Below, piece after piece: positions 24,776-34,219 of a stretch of 64,000 nucleotides of DNA (within the stretch, counting starts at the first letter, position 1; each line of letters starts with the position of its first letter). The stretch comes from Paraburkholderia atlantica. Lineage in GTDB: Bacteria; Pseudomonadota; Gammaproteobacteria; Burkholderiales; Burkholderiaceae. Where the stretch lies: the NCBI RefSeq assembly GCF_009362785.1, contig NZ_WHNQ01000032.1, forward strand, positions 18,654 to 82,653, written 5' to 3'. The notes beneath the pieces were generated by a model. It had not been told where the DNA came from, did not search any database, and saw only the letters and a list, made by a program, of their open reading frames with translations. Made by a program: the position numbers and the translations under genes.

Positions 24776-25528
24776 CTATTCCAGTTCAGACTCCTGCGCC
24801 GCGGGCAGCGGACGCCGGGCGATCTTTTCCGCCTCCAGCCGATTGAGGCCAAACCCTTGCAGGACGATGGACGCTGTACGTTCGCCAAACCTGTCAACTT
24901 TGGACCGTAACACCTTCCGCGCGCGAATCGTCCGCTTCGATGATGCTGACACATCGAGCTCAGCAGCGACTCCTGCGAGCACAGTGCCGATTGCGGAAAC
25001 GACGCACATCAACTCGTCCGCGATCATAAAGCGCTTTTTTGAAATTCCTATCGCCGCATCTCGCAGCAGCCGCTGACCAAGACCCGTGCTTAACGCGCGT
25101 GTAGACAGCCCCTCGCGTATCAACAATTGTCCCCAGACCGGCTCGCGGCAGGCACGCAGCAGCGTATGGCGCACTGAGACGGCTATCACTTCCGCCGGGT
25201 CGGCCAATCCGGTGGTGAGTCCGTCAAGCCTGTTCGCGAAGTCTTCGAAGAGCCAGTCCACGAGCGCTGCGAGGATGCCTTCCTTTGATTCGAAGTAGTT
25301 GTAGAAAGACCCGAAACCCACGTCGGCGGCATGCGTGATCTCGCCGATCGTGACGCTCTCCATTCCTTTTTCCGTCAGTAGTCGGAAGGCGGCGTCGAGC
25401 AACCGGACTCGAGTCTCATGCTTGCGCCGGGCTAAACGGGGTGATTGCCCATGCACCGACTCCCGAGTTGCGATGTGCGCATGGATCGCCGACTGACCGC
25501 TTGCACGCTTGTTACGGACATCTGGCAC
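24776..25528 (-). CDS. TetR-family repressor of the RND efflux operon
   Basis: A 250-aa TetR-type regulator starting at a GTG preceded by GGGAGG. The helix-turn-helix is at about residues 42-85 (TRVRLLDAAFRLLTEKGMES, then VGFGSFYNYFESKEGILAAL). It is longer than most TetR proteins because of an N-terminal arm of about 35 residues. It is a paralogue of the TetR encoded at 32049-32804: both share VGFGSFYN, DPAEV.AVSVRHT, LGQRLLRD and the end EAEKIA.RPLP. It is divergent from the RND operon, and a TGACA-N22-TGTCA motif lies 51 bases upstream, covering the rightward promoter. It probably represses the pump until a substrate binds. Confidence 0.9.
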   Translation of the reverse strand: MPDVRNKRASGQSAIHAHIATRESVHGQSPRLARRKHETRVRLLDAAFRLLTEKGMESVTIGEITHAADVGFGSFYNYFESKEGILAALVDWLFEDFANRLDGLTTGLADPAEVIAVSVRHTLLRACREPVWGQLLIREGLSTRALSTGLGQRLLRDAAIGISKKRFMIADELMCVVSAIGTVLAGVAAELDVSASSKRTIRARKVLRSKVDRFGERTASIVLQGFGLNRLEAEKIARRPLPAAQESELE

Positions 25529-25578
25529 GTTGCCTCCCGATTCTTTGTTCCATCAGATTTTAGATTTATACGTCATGA

Positions 25579-25611
25579 TTGACAATAATATCAAACATGG
25601 GTCTAATGTCA
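25579..25611 (+). promoter_or_regulatory. Predicted sigma70 promoter overlapped by a TetR-type operator
   Basis: TTGACA (25579-25584), a 17-base spacer and TCTAAT (25602-25607) form a plus-strand promoter facing the RND genes. TGACA-N22-TGTCA (25580-25611) spans it. The same 32-base arrangement occurs before the second TetR gene at 32856-32887. Binding by the TetR proteins is inferred from position and recurrence. Confidence 0.65.
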
Positions 25612-25907
25612 CCTGATGCGGATAGCGTCATGCACCGGGATCGTGATTCGCAGGTTTCCTGCATATAGGGCGCCTGGGCATGAGCCGACGCGACTACTGG
25701 TGTTGCTGTCCCGCTGCCAGTTGCAGCCTGGCGGTCGCGATGACGCGCCACAACGTTTCGGAACAACGTTCAGTAGCGTTGTAAGCGGATCAGTAACACA
25801 TCGGATGGCATTCCGACTTTTGCGCTGGTGACAAGGCGTGCTTCTCACGCACACCACGGCTCCCGTCAGCGCGGATCACTTTTCTTCCTGGATTCATCAC
25901 CTGCCTT

Positions 25908-27086
25908 GTGAACATCGTGAAACATTCCGGTCCTGTCGCGCTGAAAAGGGCGCACTCCTCGTTTCCTTCCGTCTTCCGGCCAACGCACCGGATACCCGCT
26001 GTCATCATGGTGTGCGGCGCACTTCTCCTTAGCGCGTGCCATCAGCGCGAAGCGCTCGTACCGCAGCCAAAGCCCGTCGTGGCGCGGGTGGTTCATCCCG
26101 ATGGACGAATGGCCGACGCATCGTTGCCGGCGCAGGTGCAGGCGCGCTATTCCACGCCTCTGTCGTTCCGGGTCGGCGGCAAGGTGATCGAACGGCGCGT
26201 GCGTATCGGCGACACCGTGAAGGCCGGACAAATCGTTGCGCTCCTGGACCCGACCGATCTGCAGAACAATCTCGTCAACGCGCGCGCGCAACTCGACGCT
26301 GCAGAGCATCGTCTCGTGTTCGCGAAGCAGCAGCTCGATCGTGACGAGGCGCAGGCCCGCGCGAACCTGATTGCAACCGCGCAGCTGGAGCAGACCCAGG
26401 ACGCCTACGCTTCCGCGCTCGCACAGCGCAATTCCGCTCTCGCACAGATGGCGCTTGCGACGGATCATCTTCGCTATGCGACGCTCACGGCCGAGCACGA
26501 CGGGGTCGTCACGTCGGAAGATGCCGATACTGGCCAGAACGTGCAGGCCACCCAAGCCGTGTACCACCTCGCCTGGACGGGCGACGTCGACATCGTCTGC
26601 GACGCGTCGGAAAACACGGTGAACGCGCTGAGAGTCGGCAGCAAGGCGAGCGTCTCGTTGTCCGCGCTGCCTGGCAAGTCATTCGATGCGTCCGTGCGCG
26701 AGGTTTCCGCCGCCGCAGATCCGGAAAGCCGCACATGGCGGGTCAAGCTGACATTGACCGCACCCACTGCCGAAGTGCGTCTCGGCATGACGGCCAACGT
26801 CGCATTCGATGACTCACGCGAGGGCGCCAACGGTGAAGCCTTTACGCTGCCGGTGACCGCGCTGTTTCACGAAGGTGAAAAGCCTGCCGTGTGGGTGGTC
26901 CGTAACGGTAGCGACGCGCTTGAACTGCGCCCGGTCACGATCGCGCAATACGGCGAACGCTCAGTGTCGATCGCTGCCGGTCTGCACGATGGCGACCGCG
27001 TTGTGCTGCAAGGCGTGCATGCCGTAAGTTCGGGTCAACACGTGCAGGTGGTGCCTCCACTACATCCGGAGGAGTTTGCGTCATGA
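25908..27086 (+). CDS. RND efflux periplasmic adaptor (membrane fusion protein)
   Basis: A 392-aa lipoprotein adaptor of a tripartite efflux pump. The likely GTG start at 25908 gives a basic n-region, a hydrophobic stretch and the lipobox LLLSAC near residue 44; the ribosome site is weak, so the start is uncertain. The lipoyl half-motifs and coiled-coil hairpin are visible (RVRIGDTVKAGQIVALLDPT, then DAAEHRLVFAKQQLDRDEAQ), with a beta-barrel domain after about residue 220. The stop overlaps the pump gene (ATGA), and the outer-membrane factor follows. It links inner-membrane pump to outer-membrane channel. Confidence 0.92.
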   Translation: MNIVKHSGPVALKRAHSSFPSVFRPTHRIPAVIMVCGALLLSACHQREALVPQPKPVVARVVHPDGRMADASLPAQVQARYSTPLSFRVGGKVIERRVRIGDTVKAGQIVALLDPTDLQNNLVNARAQLDAAEHRLVFAKQQLDRDEAQARANLIATAQLEQTQDAYASALAQRNSALAQMALATDHLRYATLTAEHDGVVTSEDADTGQNVQATQAVYHLAWTGDVDIVCDASENTVNALRVGSKASVSLSALPGKSFDASVREVSAAADPESRTWRVKLTLTAPTAEVRLGMTANVAFDDSREGANGEAFTLPVTALFHEGEKPAVWVVRNGSDALELRPVTIAQYGERSVSIAAGLHDGDRVVLQGVHAVSSGQHVQVVPPLHPEEFAS

Positions 27087-30000
27087 ACGCGCGTGACCAG
27101 CAAAGCGCGCGCGATGGCGCGCCCGCGAGCGCCTCGAGCGAGACAGGCACAAGCGGAACCGGTTTCAATCTCTCGGCCTGGGCGTTGCGGCACCAGCAGC
27201 TCGTGATCTTTCTGGTCGGCCTCGCCACGCTGTTTGGCGTGATCGGCTATACGCACCTCGCGCAGTCGGAAGATCCGCCATTCACGTTCCGCACCATGGT
27301 CATCAAGACTTACTGGCCAGGCGCGACCGCGCGCGAGGTGCAGGAGCAGATCACCGACCGGATCGGCCGTCAATCGCAGGCGGCGCCTTATGTCGACAAC
27401 ATCAAGAGCTACTCGCGGCCCGGCGAGTCGATGATCTTCTTCGCAATGAAAGATTCGGCGCCCGTCAAGGATGTGCCCGAGACGTGGTATCAGGTCCGTA
27501 AAAAAATCGGCGACATCGCGGCGACGCTTCCGAAAGGAACAATCGGCCCGTTCTTCAACGACGAGTTCGGCGACGTCTACACGAATATCTACGCGCTGGA
27601 AGGCGATGGCTTTTCTCCCGCGCAACTGCACGACTATGCGGACAAACTGCGCACGGTGCTGCTGCGCGTACCCGGCGTCGCGAAGGTCGACTACTTTGGC
27701 GACCCCGATCAGCACATCTTTGTCGAGATCTCGAACGCGCAGCTGACGCGGCTGTCGATTTCGCCGCAGCAATTGGCTCAGGCCATCGACGCGCAGAATG
27801 CCGTTGCCCCCGTCGGCACCATCACGACGGAGGATGACCGCGTGTTCGTACGTCCGAGCGGCGCGTTCAAGGACGAACAGGCGCTCGCGGATCTGCTGCT
27901 AACGATCAACAAGCGCACATTCCGCCTCGGCGACATCGCGGCCATCAAGCGTGGCTACGATGATCCGCCTGTCACGCAAATGCGTGCCGGCGGCCAGGCG
28001 GTACTCGGCATCGGCGTGACGATGCAAAAGGGCGGTGACGTCATCGACCTCGGCAAGGCGCTCGACGCAAAGACCGCTGAACTGCAGGCGACGCTTCCGG
28101 CGGGTCTCAAGCTCACGCCGGTCTCGAGCATGCCCCATGCGGTCAAGCACTCGGTCAACGAGTTCGTGCGCTCGGTCGGCGAAGCGGTGGCGATCGTGCT
28201 GGTCGTCAGCCTCGTTTCGCTGGGACTGAGAACCGGCATGGTAGTCGTGATCACGATTCCGATCGTGCTGGCGATGACGGCGCTGTGCATGCATCTGTTC
28301 GGCATTGGCCTGGACAAGGTGTCGCTCGGCACGCTCGTGCTGGCGCTCGGGCTGCTCGTCGACGACGCGATCATCGCCGTCGAAATGATGGCGGTGAAAC
28401 TCGAACAGGGCTGGAGCCGCATGCGCGCTGCCGCCTTTGCCTATACGAGCACAGCCTTTCCGATGTTGACGGGAACGCTCGCGACGGTCGCCGGTTTTCT
28501 GCCGATCGCGCTCGCCAAATCGAGCACGGGCGAGTACACGCGCTCGATCTTCGAGGTGTCGGCGATCGCACTGATCGTCTCGTGGTTCGCGGCGGTCGTG
28601 CTCGTGCCGTTGCTCGGCTTTCATATGCTGCCCGAACGCAAAGGTCACGAGGGCGCGGCTCACGTGCACGAGCACGATGTCTACAACACAGGTTTCTACC
28701 GGCGCCTGTCGGGCTGGGTCTCGTGGTGTATCGACCGGCGCTGGGTGGTGCTAGGCGTCACCGCCGTGCTGTTCGCATTCGCAATGGCGGTGTTCACACG
28801 CGTGCCGCAGCAGTTCTTTCCGAACTCGGAGCGCCCCGAGCTGCTGGTCGACCTGAGGCTGCCGGAAGGCGCTTCGTTCGAGGCGACGCTACGTGAAGCG
28901 AAGCGGCTCGAAAAGGTGCTGGACGGCAAGGCGGAGATCGAGCATTACGTCGACTTCGTGGGGACAGGCGCGCCGCGCTTTTATCTGCCGCTCGATCAGC
29001 AGCTGCAACAGCCCAACTTCGCGCAGTTCGTCATCACCGCGAAGGACGTCGAGACGCGCGAGGAGTTGATGCACTGGCTCGACGCGAAACTCGAGAAGGA
29101 CTTCTCTGGCGTTCGTACGCGTGTCGCTCGACTCGAAAACGGTCCGCCCGTGGGCTTCCCGATCAAATTCCGCGTCAGTGGTGACGACATTGCGACGGTG
29201 CGCTCGATCGCGGATACGGTGGCCGGGCAGGTCCGTGCGGACCCCCGCACGCGTAACGTCCAGTTCGACTGGGACGAGCCGGCCGAGCGTTCCATGTCAT
29301 TCGAGATCGATCAGAACCGGGCGCGTCAGCTTGGCGTCACCTCGCAGGACGTCTCCAGCTTCCTCGCGATGACGCTTTCCGGCTACACGGTCACCCAGTA
29401 TCGCGAACGCGACAAGCTGATCAACGTCGATCTGCGTGCGCCAAAGAGCGAGCGCGTCGATCCGGCAAAGCTCACGAGCCTGGCGATCCCCACGCCCAAC
29501 GGCCCGGTGCCGCTCGGCTCGCTGGGACACGTCCGCGACACGCTGGAATACGGGGTCATCTGGGAGCGCGACCGCCAGCCGACCATCACCGTGCAGGCCG
29601 ACGTGCGCGGCGACGCGCAGGGCATCGACGTGACTCGCGACATCGAGCATGCACTCACCGCTGCGCGTGCCAAATTACCCGTCGGTTACCGGATCGAGGT
29701 AGGCGGCGCGGTGGAAGAGAGCGTCAAGGGCCAGACATCGATCAACGCGGAAATGCCGTTGATGATCATCGCGGTGCTGACGCTGCTGATGATCCAGCTG
29801 AAGAACTTCGCACGAACTTTCATCGTCGTGCTGACCGCGCCGCTTGGCTTGATCGGCGTGGTGACCGCGCTGCTGCTGTTCGGCAAGCCGTTCGGCTTCG
29901 TCGCGTTGCTGGGCGTGATCGCGATGTTCGGCATCATCATGCGCAACTCCGTGATTCTGGTGGACCAGATCGACCAGGACATAGCAGCGGGGCAGCCGCG

Positions 30001-30256
30001 CTTCGACGCGATCATCGGCGCAACCGTGCGGCGGTTCCGGCCGATCATGCTGACGGCCGCCGCCGCAGTGCTCGCGCTGATACCACTGCTTCGCTCGGGC
30101 TTCTTCGGCCCCATGGCAACCGCACTGATGGGCGGCATCACCATCGCCACACTGCTGACGGTGTTCTTCCTGCCGGCGCTCTACGCGACCTGCTTCAGGG
30201 TCCGGCGTGACGAGCGCGACGCGCAACCAGTCGTCGTCGAGCATACGGAGGTTTGA
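27083..30256 (+). CDS. RND multidrug-type efflux pump, inner-membrane permease
   Basis: A 1057-aa proton-driven pump with the standard twelve membrane segments in two repeats. The essential Asp pair in TM4 is visible in LVLALGLLVDDAIIAVEMMA. The N-terminus is longer than usual (about 35 residues before TM1). The protein groups with the AcrB/CusA-like superfamily, and I see no Met-rich or heavy-metal signature. It is coupled to the adaptor upstream and followed by the outer-membrane factor. Repression by the divergent TetR is likely. Possible substrates include hydrophobic or aromatic compounds such as those handled by the next operon; this is inference. Confidence 0.94.
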   Translation: MNARDQQSARDGAPASASSETGTSGTGFNLSAWALRHQQLVIFLVGLATLFGVIGYTHLAQSEDPPFTFRTMVIKTYWPGATAREVQEQITDRIGRQSQAAPYVDNIKSYSRPGESMIFFAMKDSAPVKDVPETWYQVRKKIGDIAATLPKGTIGPFFNDEFGDVYTNIYALEGDGFSPAQLHDYADKLRTVLLRVPGVAKVDYFGDPDQHIFVEISNAQLTRLSISPQQLAQAIDAQNAVAPVGTITTEDDRVFVRPSGAFKDEQALADLLLTINKRTFRLGDIAAIKRGYDDPPVTQMRAGGQAVLGIGVTMQKGGDVIDLGKALDAKTAELQATLPAGLKLTPVSSMPHAVKHSVNEFVRSVGEAVAIVLVVSLVSLGLRTGMVVVITIPIVLAMTALCMHLFGIGLDKVSLGTLVLALGLLVDDAIIAVEMMAVKLEQGWSRMRAAAFAYTSTAFPMLTGTLATVAGFLPIALAKSSTGEYTRSIFEVSAIALIVSWFAAVVLVPLLGFHMLPERKGHEGAAHVHEHDVYNTGFYRRLSGWVSWCIDRRWVVLGVTAVLFAFAMAVFTRVPQQFFPNSERPELLVDLRLPEGASFEATLREAKRLEKVLDGKAEIEHYVDFVGTGAPRFYLPLDQQLQQPNFAQFVITAKDVETREELMHWLDAKLEKDFSGVRTRVARLENGPPVGFPIKFRVSGDDIATVRSIADTVAGQVRADPRTRNVQFDWDEPAERSMSFEIDQNRARQLGVTSQDVSSFLAMTLSGYTVTQYRERDKLINVDLRAPKSERVDPAKLTSLAIPTPNGPVPLGSLGHVRDTLEYGVIWERDRQPTITVQADVRGDAQGIDVTRDIEHALTAARAKLPVGYRIEVGGAVEESVKGQTSINAEMPLMIIAVLTLLMIQLKNFARTFIVVLTAPLGLIGVVTALLLFGKPFGFVALLGVIAMFGIIMRNSVILVDQIDQDIAAGQPRFDAIIGATVRRFRPIMLTAAAAVLALIPLLRSGFFGPMATALMGGITIATLLTVFFLPALYATCFRVRRDERDAQPVVVEHTEV

Positions 30257-30258
30257 TC

Positions 30259-31722
30259 ATGAGCTTTACCTGCAAGACATCCGTGGCGGCCGCGGTTGCG
30301 GCACTCGCCATGTCGGCGTGCTCGTTCGGGCCGAGCGGCGAACCGCCAGCCATGCCGTCGCCCGGGCACTATGGCGCTGCGGCGCAGCCATCGAAAACGG
30401 TGGCTGCGGGTGGCGTTGCGCAGACGTTCGATGTCGGCGCGGCTCCCGTGCCTCAATGGTGGCGGCTTTACCGCTCAGATGCGCTCGACGCCTTCGTCGA
30501 CGAAGGCTTGCGCAACAGTCCGACACTTGCCGCGACACAGCGCACGCTCGCGTCAGCGCGGGAGGAACTGCGCGCACAGATCGGCGCATCGACGCTGCCG
30601 TCGATCGACGGCGCCGCGCAGGTCGAGCGCGCGCGTACGCCTATCGTGCCGGGGCTTGGCCCCGAGCAGGTGCAATACAACTTTTTTGCCGGGCAGATCT
30701 TCACCCATTACACGTTCGACCTGTTCGGCCAAACGCGTTACATGAATTCGGCGAGCGCGGCGCGTGTGAACGTGCAGGCGTTCGAACTGGAGGCGTCACG
30801 TCGCGCGCTCACCGCGAACATCGTCGGTACGGCGATCAATGTGGCGGCGCTCGATCGGCAGATCGCGCTTACCGAGCGGCTGGTTGTGGTGTCCGACGAC
30901 GCTGCGAACGAAGATCAGCAGCGCTACACGCTCGGCTCGGCCTCGCGCGCACAGGCGCTTGAGTCGAAACAGAGCGCGGCTGCGATCGCGGCGACGTTGC
31001 CGTCGCTGCGTCAGCAACGCGCGTGCGCTATCCACGCGCTGGCCGTGCTGATGGGGCGCACGCCGGATGACGCGCCGAGCGTGCCGGAACTCGAAAGCCT
31101 GTCGCTGCCGCAGCACTTGCCCGTGGCCGTGCCGTCGGATCTGCTGCGCTCGCGCCCGGACATCGAGGCAGCCGACGCCGCCGTGAAGGCCGCCGCCGCG
31201 GATGTCGGCGCCGCGACGGCCCAAATGTTCCCGAGCCTGTCGCTGACGGCCTCGATGGGCCGAGGCGGTTTCAACTGGCCGGCGGTGACGTCGGGCGCGG
31301 GCGCACTGTGGGCGATCGGCGCCGGCCTGTCGCAGCCAATCTTCCATGGCGGCGCGCTGTTCGCACAGCGTCGCGCGTCTGTCGACGCCTACGACGCCGC
31401 CGTGCTGCACTATAAGGCGACGGTGCTGTCCGCTTTCCAGGATGTGGCGAATTCGCTGGCCGCGCTGGATAACGACGCCCAGACGCTCGCTTCGTCGGAC
31501 GAAGCCGCGGTCGCCGCTCGCGCGGCATTCGAAGATACGGCGTCGCGCCAGCGCATCGGCTCGCTGCCTTCGACGGCACGACAGGCGAGCGAGTCGCGTT
31601 ACCTGAACGCGCAGATCGCCGCCGTGCGCGCAGCCGGTCAGCGCATGAGCGATACGGCGGCGCTGTTCCAGTCGATGGGCGAGTTGCCCGCCACCCCGCA
31701 GAGCGCAGCGTCGGCGCAATGA
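30259..31722 (+). CDS. Outer-membrane efflux lipoprotein (NodT/OprM type)
   Basis: A 487-aa outer-membrane factor. The ATG at 30259 lies seven bases after GGAGG and two bases after the pump stop. The signal peptide ends at the lipobox AMSAC (Cys17). The protein has the two tandem OEP repeats: SPTLAATQRTLASAREEL and the ALNVAALDRQIALTERL-type helices in the first, and RSRPDIEAADAAVKAAAADV plus LSQPIFHGGALFAQRRAS in the second. It would form the trimeric exit duct of the pump encoded upstream. Confidence 0.94.
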   Translation: MSFTCKTSVAAAVAALAMSACSFGPSGEPPAMPSPGHYGAAAQPSKTVAAGGVAQTFDVGAAPVPQWWRLYRSDALDAFVDEGLRNSPTLAATQRTLASAREELRAQIGASTLPSIDGAAQVERARTPIVPGLGPEQVQYNFFAGQIFTHYTFDLFGQTRYMNSASAARVNVQAFELEASRRALTANIVGTAINVAALDRQIALTERLVVVSDDAANEDQQRYTLGSASRAQALESKQSAAAIAATLPSLRQQRACAIHALAVLMGRTPDDAPSVPELESLSLPQHLPVAVPSDLLRSRPDIEAADAAVKAAAADVGAATAQMFPSLSLTASMGRGGFNWPAVTSGAGALWAIGAGLSQPIFHGGALFAQRRASVDAYDAAVLHYKATVLSAFQDVANSLAALDNDAQTLASSDEAAVAARAAFEDTASRQRIGSLPSTARQASESRYLNAQIAAVRAAGQRMSDTAALFQSMGELPATPQSAASAQ

Positions 31723-32048
31723 CCGGGTGTTCGTGACAGTGGCGAGGACAGTCGGGCCGGACCGGCGCCGGGCAATCGGTTCAAATATGAGGAAGCCTTG
31801 CGCGGAGCGGAGAGGACCGCACTGTCCTGTCCGCAATCCGCACATTGCATGAATACAACGCAGTTGCGCGCTTTGAGGAATGAGTCGGTGCGAACGGCGG
31901 GGAAACCATGCCTTCGCTTTATCTGCTGGATGCCTCGCTGATTTTTCCGTCGACGCAGAATGCGGTCCGGCTCATATGTTCAGCGCTTCGCGAAATAGCG
32001 AGGTATCACTGCGAGACGCTCGACAACCACGGCCGGGACACTACCAAC
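31723..32048. other. Intergenic region between convergent genes, no gene seen
   Basis: These 326 bases lie between the end of the efflux operon and the end of the second TetR gene. Some GC-rich inverted repeats occur, but no stem with a T-tract was found. Confidence 0.45.
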
Positions 32049-32804
32049 TCAGCCCTGATCGACGGCTTCCTCGACGGTGGGCAATGGACGGGAAGCGATC
32101 TTTTCCGCCTCCGCGCGCTTCAGTCCGAGCGTTTGCAGCAACATTGCTGCCGTGCGCTCGGGAAAATGCTCGCCGCTAAAGCCCAGTTCTGTCAGCACGC
32201 CCGCCGCGCTCGCGCCCGGCACGACAAAGTTCAGCTCGGCGGCGATGGCACACAGCACCGTGCCGCCCACTGCGAGAAATCCGATAAAGGGGTCGGCCAC
32301 GACGAACCGTTTCGCCGCAATCCCGCTGCCGATGTCGCGCAGCAGTCGCTGACCGAGTCCGCGGCTCATTGCGCGCGCAGAAAACCCTTCACGGATCAAA
32401 AAACGTCCCCACACGGGATCATGCCGCGCCCGAAGGACCGTATGGCGCACAGAGACGGCGACTACTTCTGCGGGGTCGGAAACGCCGCCTGTAAGGCGAT
32501 CGAGCATGTTCGCGAATTCTTCAAACACGTTGTCGACAAGCGTCGCATAGATCGCTTCCTTCGATTCGAAGTGGTTGTAGAACGAGCCGAAGCCCACGTC
32601 GGCGGCCTCGGTGATTTCGTTGATCGCCACGCCCTCCATGCCCTTTTCGGCCATCAGCCTGAGAGCAGCGTCGAGCAGACGGGTTCGCGTCTCACGCTTG
32701 CGACGTGCACCGCGCGGCTCCCGTTCTTCGGCAACCGGTACGGGGGCGACGGACGTGGCAACGGTGGAACGCTTGCCTGCCCGGCGATTTGTCGTGTTGG
32801 TCAT
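32049..32804 (-). CDS. TetR-family repressor of the aromatic-type catabolic cluster
   Basis: A 251-aa TetR-type regulator. The ATG at 32804 is preferred because AGGA precedes it; another ATG is at 32825. The DNA-binding domain is at about residues 40-85 (TRTRLLDAALRLMAEKGMEG, then VGFGSFYNHFESKEAIYATL). It is a clear paralogue of the TetR encoded at 24776-25528, with the same long N-terminal arm and C-terminal signature. It is divergent from the VOC-FAH-ligase genes, and the same TGACA-N22-TGTCA motif overlaps the promoter between them. It probably represses that cluster; cross-talk with the efflux regulator is plausible. Confidence 0.9.
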   Translation of the reverse strand: MTNTTNRRAGKRSTVATSVAPVPVAEEREPRGARRKRETRTRLLDAALRLMAEKGMEGVAINEITEAADVGFGSFYNHFESKEAIYATLVDNVFEEFANMLDRLTGGVSDPAEVVAVSVRHTVLRARHDPVWGRFLIREGFSARAMSRGLGQRLLRDIGSGIAAKRFVVADPFIGFLAVGGTVLCAIAAELNFVVPGASAAGVLTELGFSGEHFPERTAAMLLQTLGLKRAEAEKIASRPLPTVEEAVDQG

Positions 32805-32854
32805 CGTGATTCCTGATCTGGACATACCGCGCAGTATAGATTCGATTCTCTATA

Positions 32855-32887
32855 TTGACAAAATCATCAGCGATGAGTTTAATGTCA
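32855..32887 (+). promoter_or_regulatory. Predicted sigma70 promoter overlapped by a TetR-type operator
   Basis: TTGACA (32855-32860), 17 bases and TTTAAT (32878-32883) point toward the VOC dioxygenase gene. TGACA-N22-TGTCA (32856-32887) covers it. In both this copy and that at 25580-25611 the arms extend weakly as TGACAnnA, and the -35 box is part of the left arm. A repressor here would block RNA polymerase directly. Confidence 0.65.
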
Positions 32888-33114
32888 TCAAAGGTCTCGA
32901 CGAGCCGATTCGACCAGAACCGATGGAGTGATGATGGAGACAGCAGCCACAAACGGCGCCACGCCTTGCCTTGCCCGCCCGCCCGCCGATGCGGGCATCC
33001 GAACCCGCTATCGATAGCGCCTCGGCGAAGCGTCGATCGCCGTTCGATCATGCCGCCAGTGAGGGATCTTTCGAACCCGCATCGGCCATCGCAACCGCCT
33101 GATCAGGTTCCGAT

Positions 33115-34185
33115 ATGAAACTGACTACCGCACAGCCCGCCCGTCACCCCAATCCAACGGCGAAAGCGACCGCTTTGGCCTATCTGGTATTCGAACGGCC
33201 GGACCTCGAGCAAGCCGAGCGTTTTCTCAATGACTTTGGGCTTCAAACGGTATCGCGGGACGAGGCGCTGCTGCTTCTACGCGGCACGGACGCTGCGCAT
33301 TTTTGTTATGTGGTGCGTAGGGCGTCGAAAGCGCGGTTTGTGGGCTTCGGCCTGCAAGTCGGCAGTCGCGAGCAGCTTGATGTGCTGGCGAAGCTGCCGG
33401 GCGCGTCCGAGGTCGAAGACTCCGCGCTGCCGGGCGGCGGCTACGTGGTGCGAATGACGGACCCTTCCGGTTTCGCTATCGATGCGATCTGGGGCCAGGC
33501 ACCCGCCTCTGCCTTGCCGCACCGGCTGCCACTGCCATTCAATTCCGTCGATGCCACCGTTCGCGTCAACGATACGCAGCGACCGCCCGAGCGCGCGCCA
33601 GAGGTGATCCGGCTAGGGCATGTCGTACTCGAACTCGCCGACTTTCAGGAAACCTGTGCCTGGTACACGCGGCACTTCGGGTTCATCCCGAGCGACGTAC
33701 AGGCGCTTCCCGACGGCTCGCCGGCGGTCGCATTCATGCGTCTCGATCTTGGCAACAACCCGGCCGATCATCACACGCTAGCGCTTGCTCAGGGATTCGC
33801 TGCGACATACAGCCATAGCGCCTACGAGCTCATCGACGCAGACGCGGTCGGTATGGGCCAGCGCGTCTTGCGCGACAGTGGCTGGACGCACGCGTGGGGA
33901 ATCGGCCGACATATCCTGGGGAGCCAGATTTTCGACTACTGGCAGGACCCGTGGGGCGACAAGCACGAACACTATTGCGACGGCGACCTGTTCACGTCCG
34001 ATGAGCCGACGGGAATCCATGCCGTGAGTCGCCAGGCAATGGCTCAGTGGGGGCCGACCATGCCGCGCAGCTTCACGAAGCCCAGATTCACGCCCACGAG
34101 CGTTGTGTTGCTTTTCAGAAACCTGCGTTACAGCCCTGACCTGACTCTGAGCAAGCTGCGAACGCTGGCAAAGATCTTCGCCTGA
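33115..34185 (+). CDS. VOC-family extradiol-type ring-cleavage dioxygenase
   Basis: A 356-aa protein with two vicinal-oxygen-chelate modules, as in type I extradiol (2,3-dihydroxybiphenyl-type) dioxygenases. Probable iron ligands are His in RLGHVVLEL (about residue 167), His in YSHSAYELID (about 235) and Glu in KHEHYCDGD (about 285), in the expected His-His-Glu order. It is the first gene behind the TetR-controlled promoter and precedes a FAH hydrolase, a classic pairing in which a catechol is opened next to a hydroxyl group and the product is hydrolysed. The N-terminal arm of about 20 residues is unusual. The actual catechol is unknown. Confidence 0.85.
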   Translation: MKLTTAQPARHPNPTAKATALAYLVFERPDLEQAERFLNDFGLQTVSRDEALLLLRGTDAAHFCYVVRRASKARFVGFGLQVGSREQLDVLAKLPGASEVEDSALPGGGYVVRMTDPSGFAIDAIWGQAPASALPHRLPLPFNSVDATVRVNDTQRPPERAPEVIRLGHVVLELADFQETCAWYTRHFGFIPSDVQALPDGSPAVAFMRLDLGNNPADHHTLALAQGFAATYSHSAYELIDADAVGMGQRVLRDSGWTHAWGIGRHILGSQIFDYWQDPWGDKHEHYCDGDLFTSDEPTGIHAVSRQAMAQWGPTMPRSFTKPRFTPTSVVLLFRNLRYSPDLTLSKLRTLAKIFA

Positions 34186-34219
34186 ACCAGGCTTTCCTAC
34201 TGATCCGGAGAATTGAACA

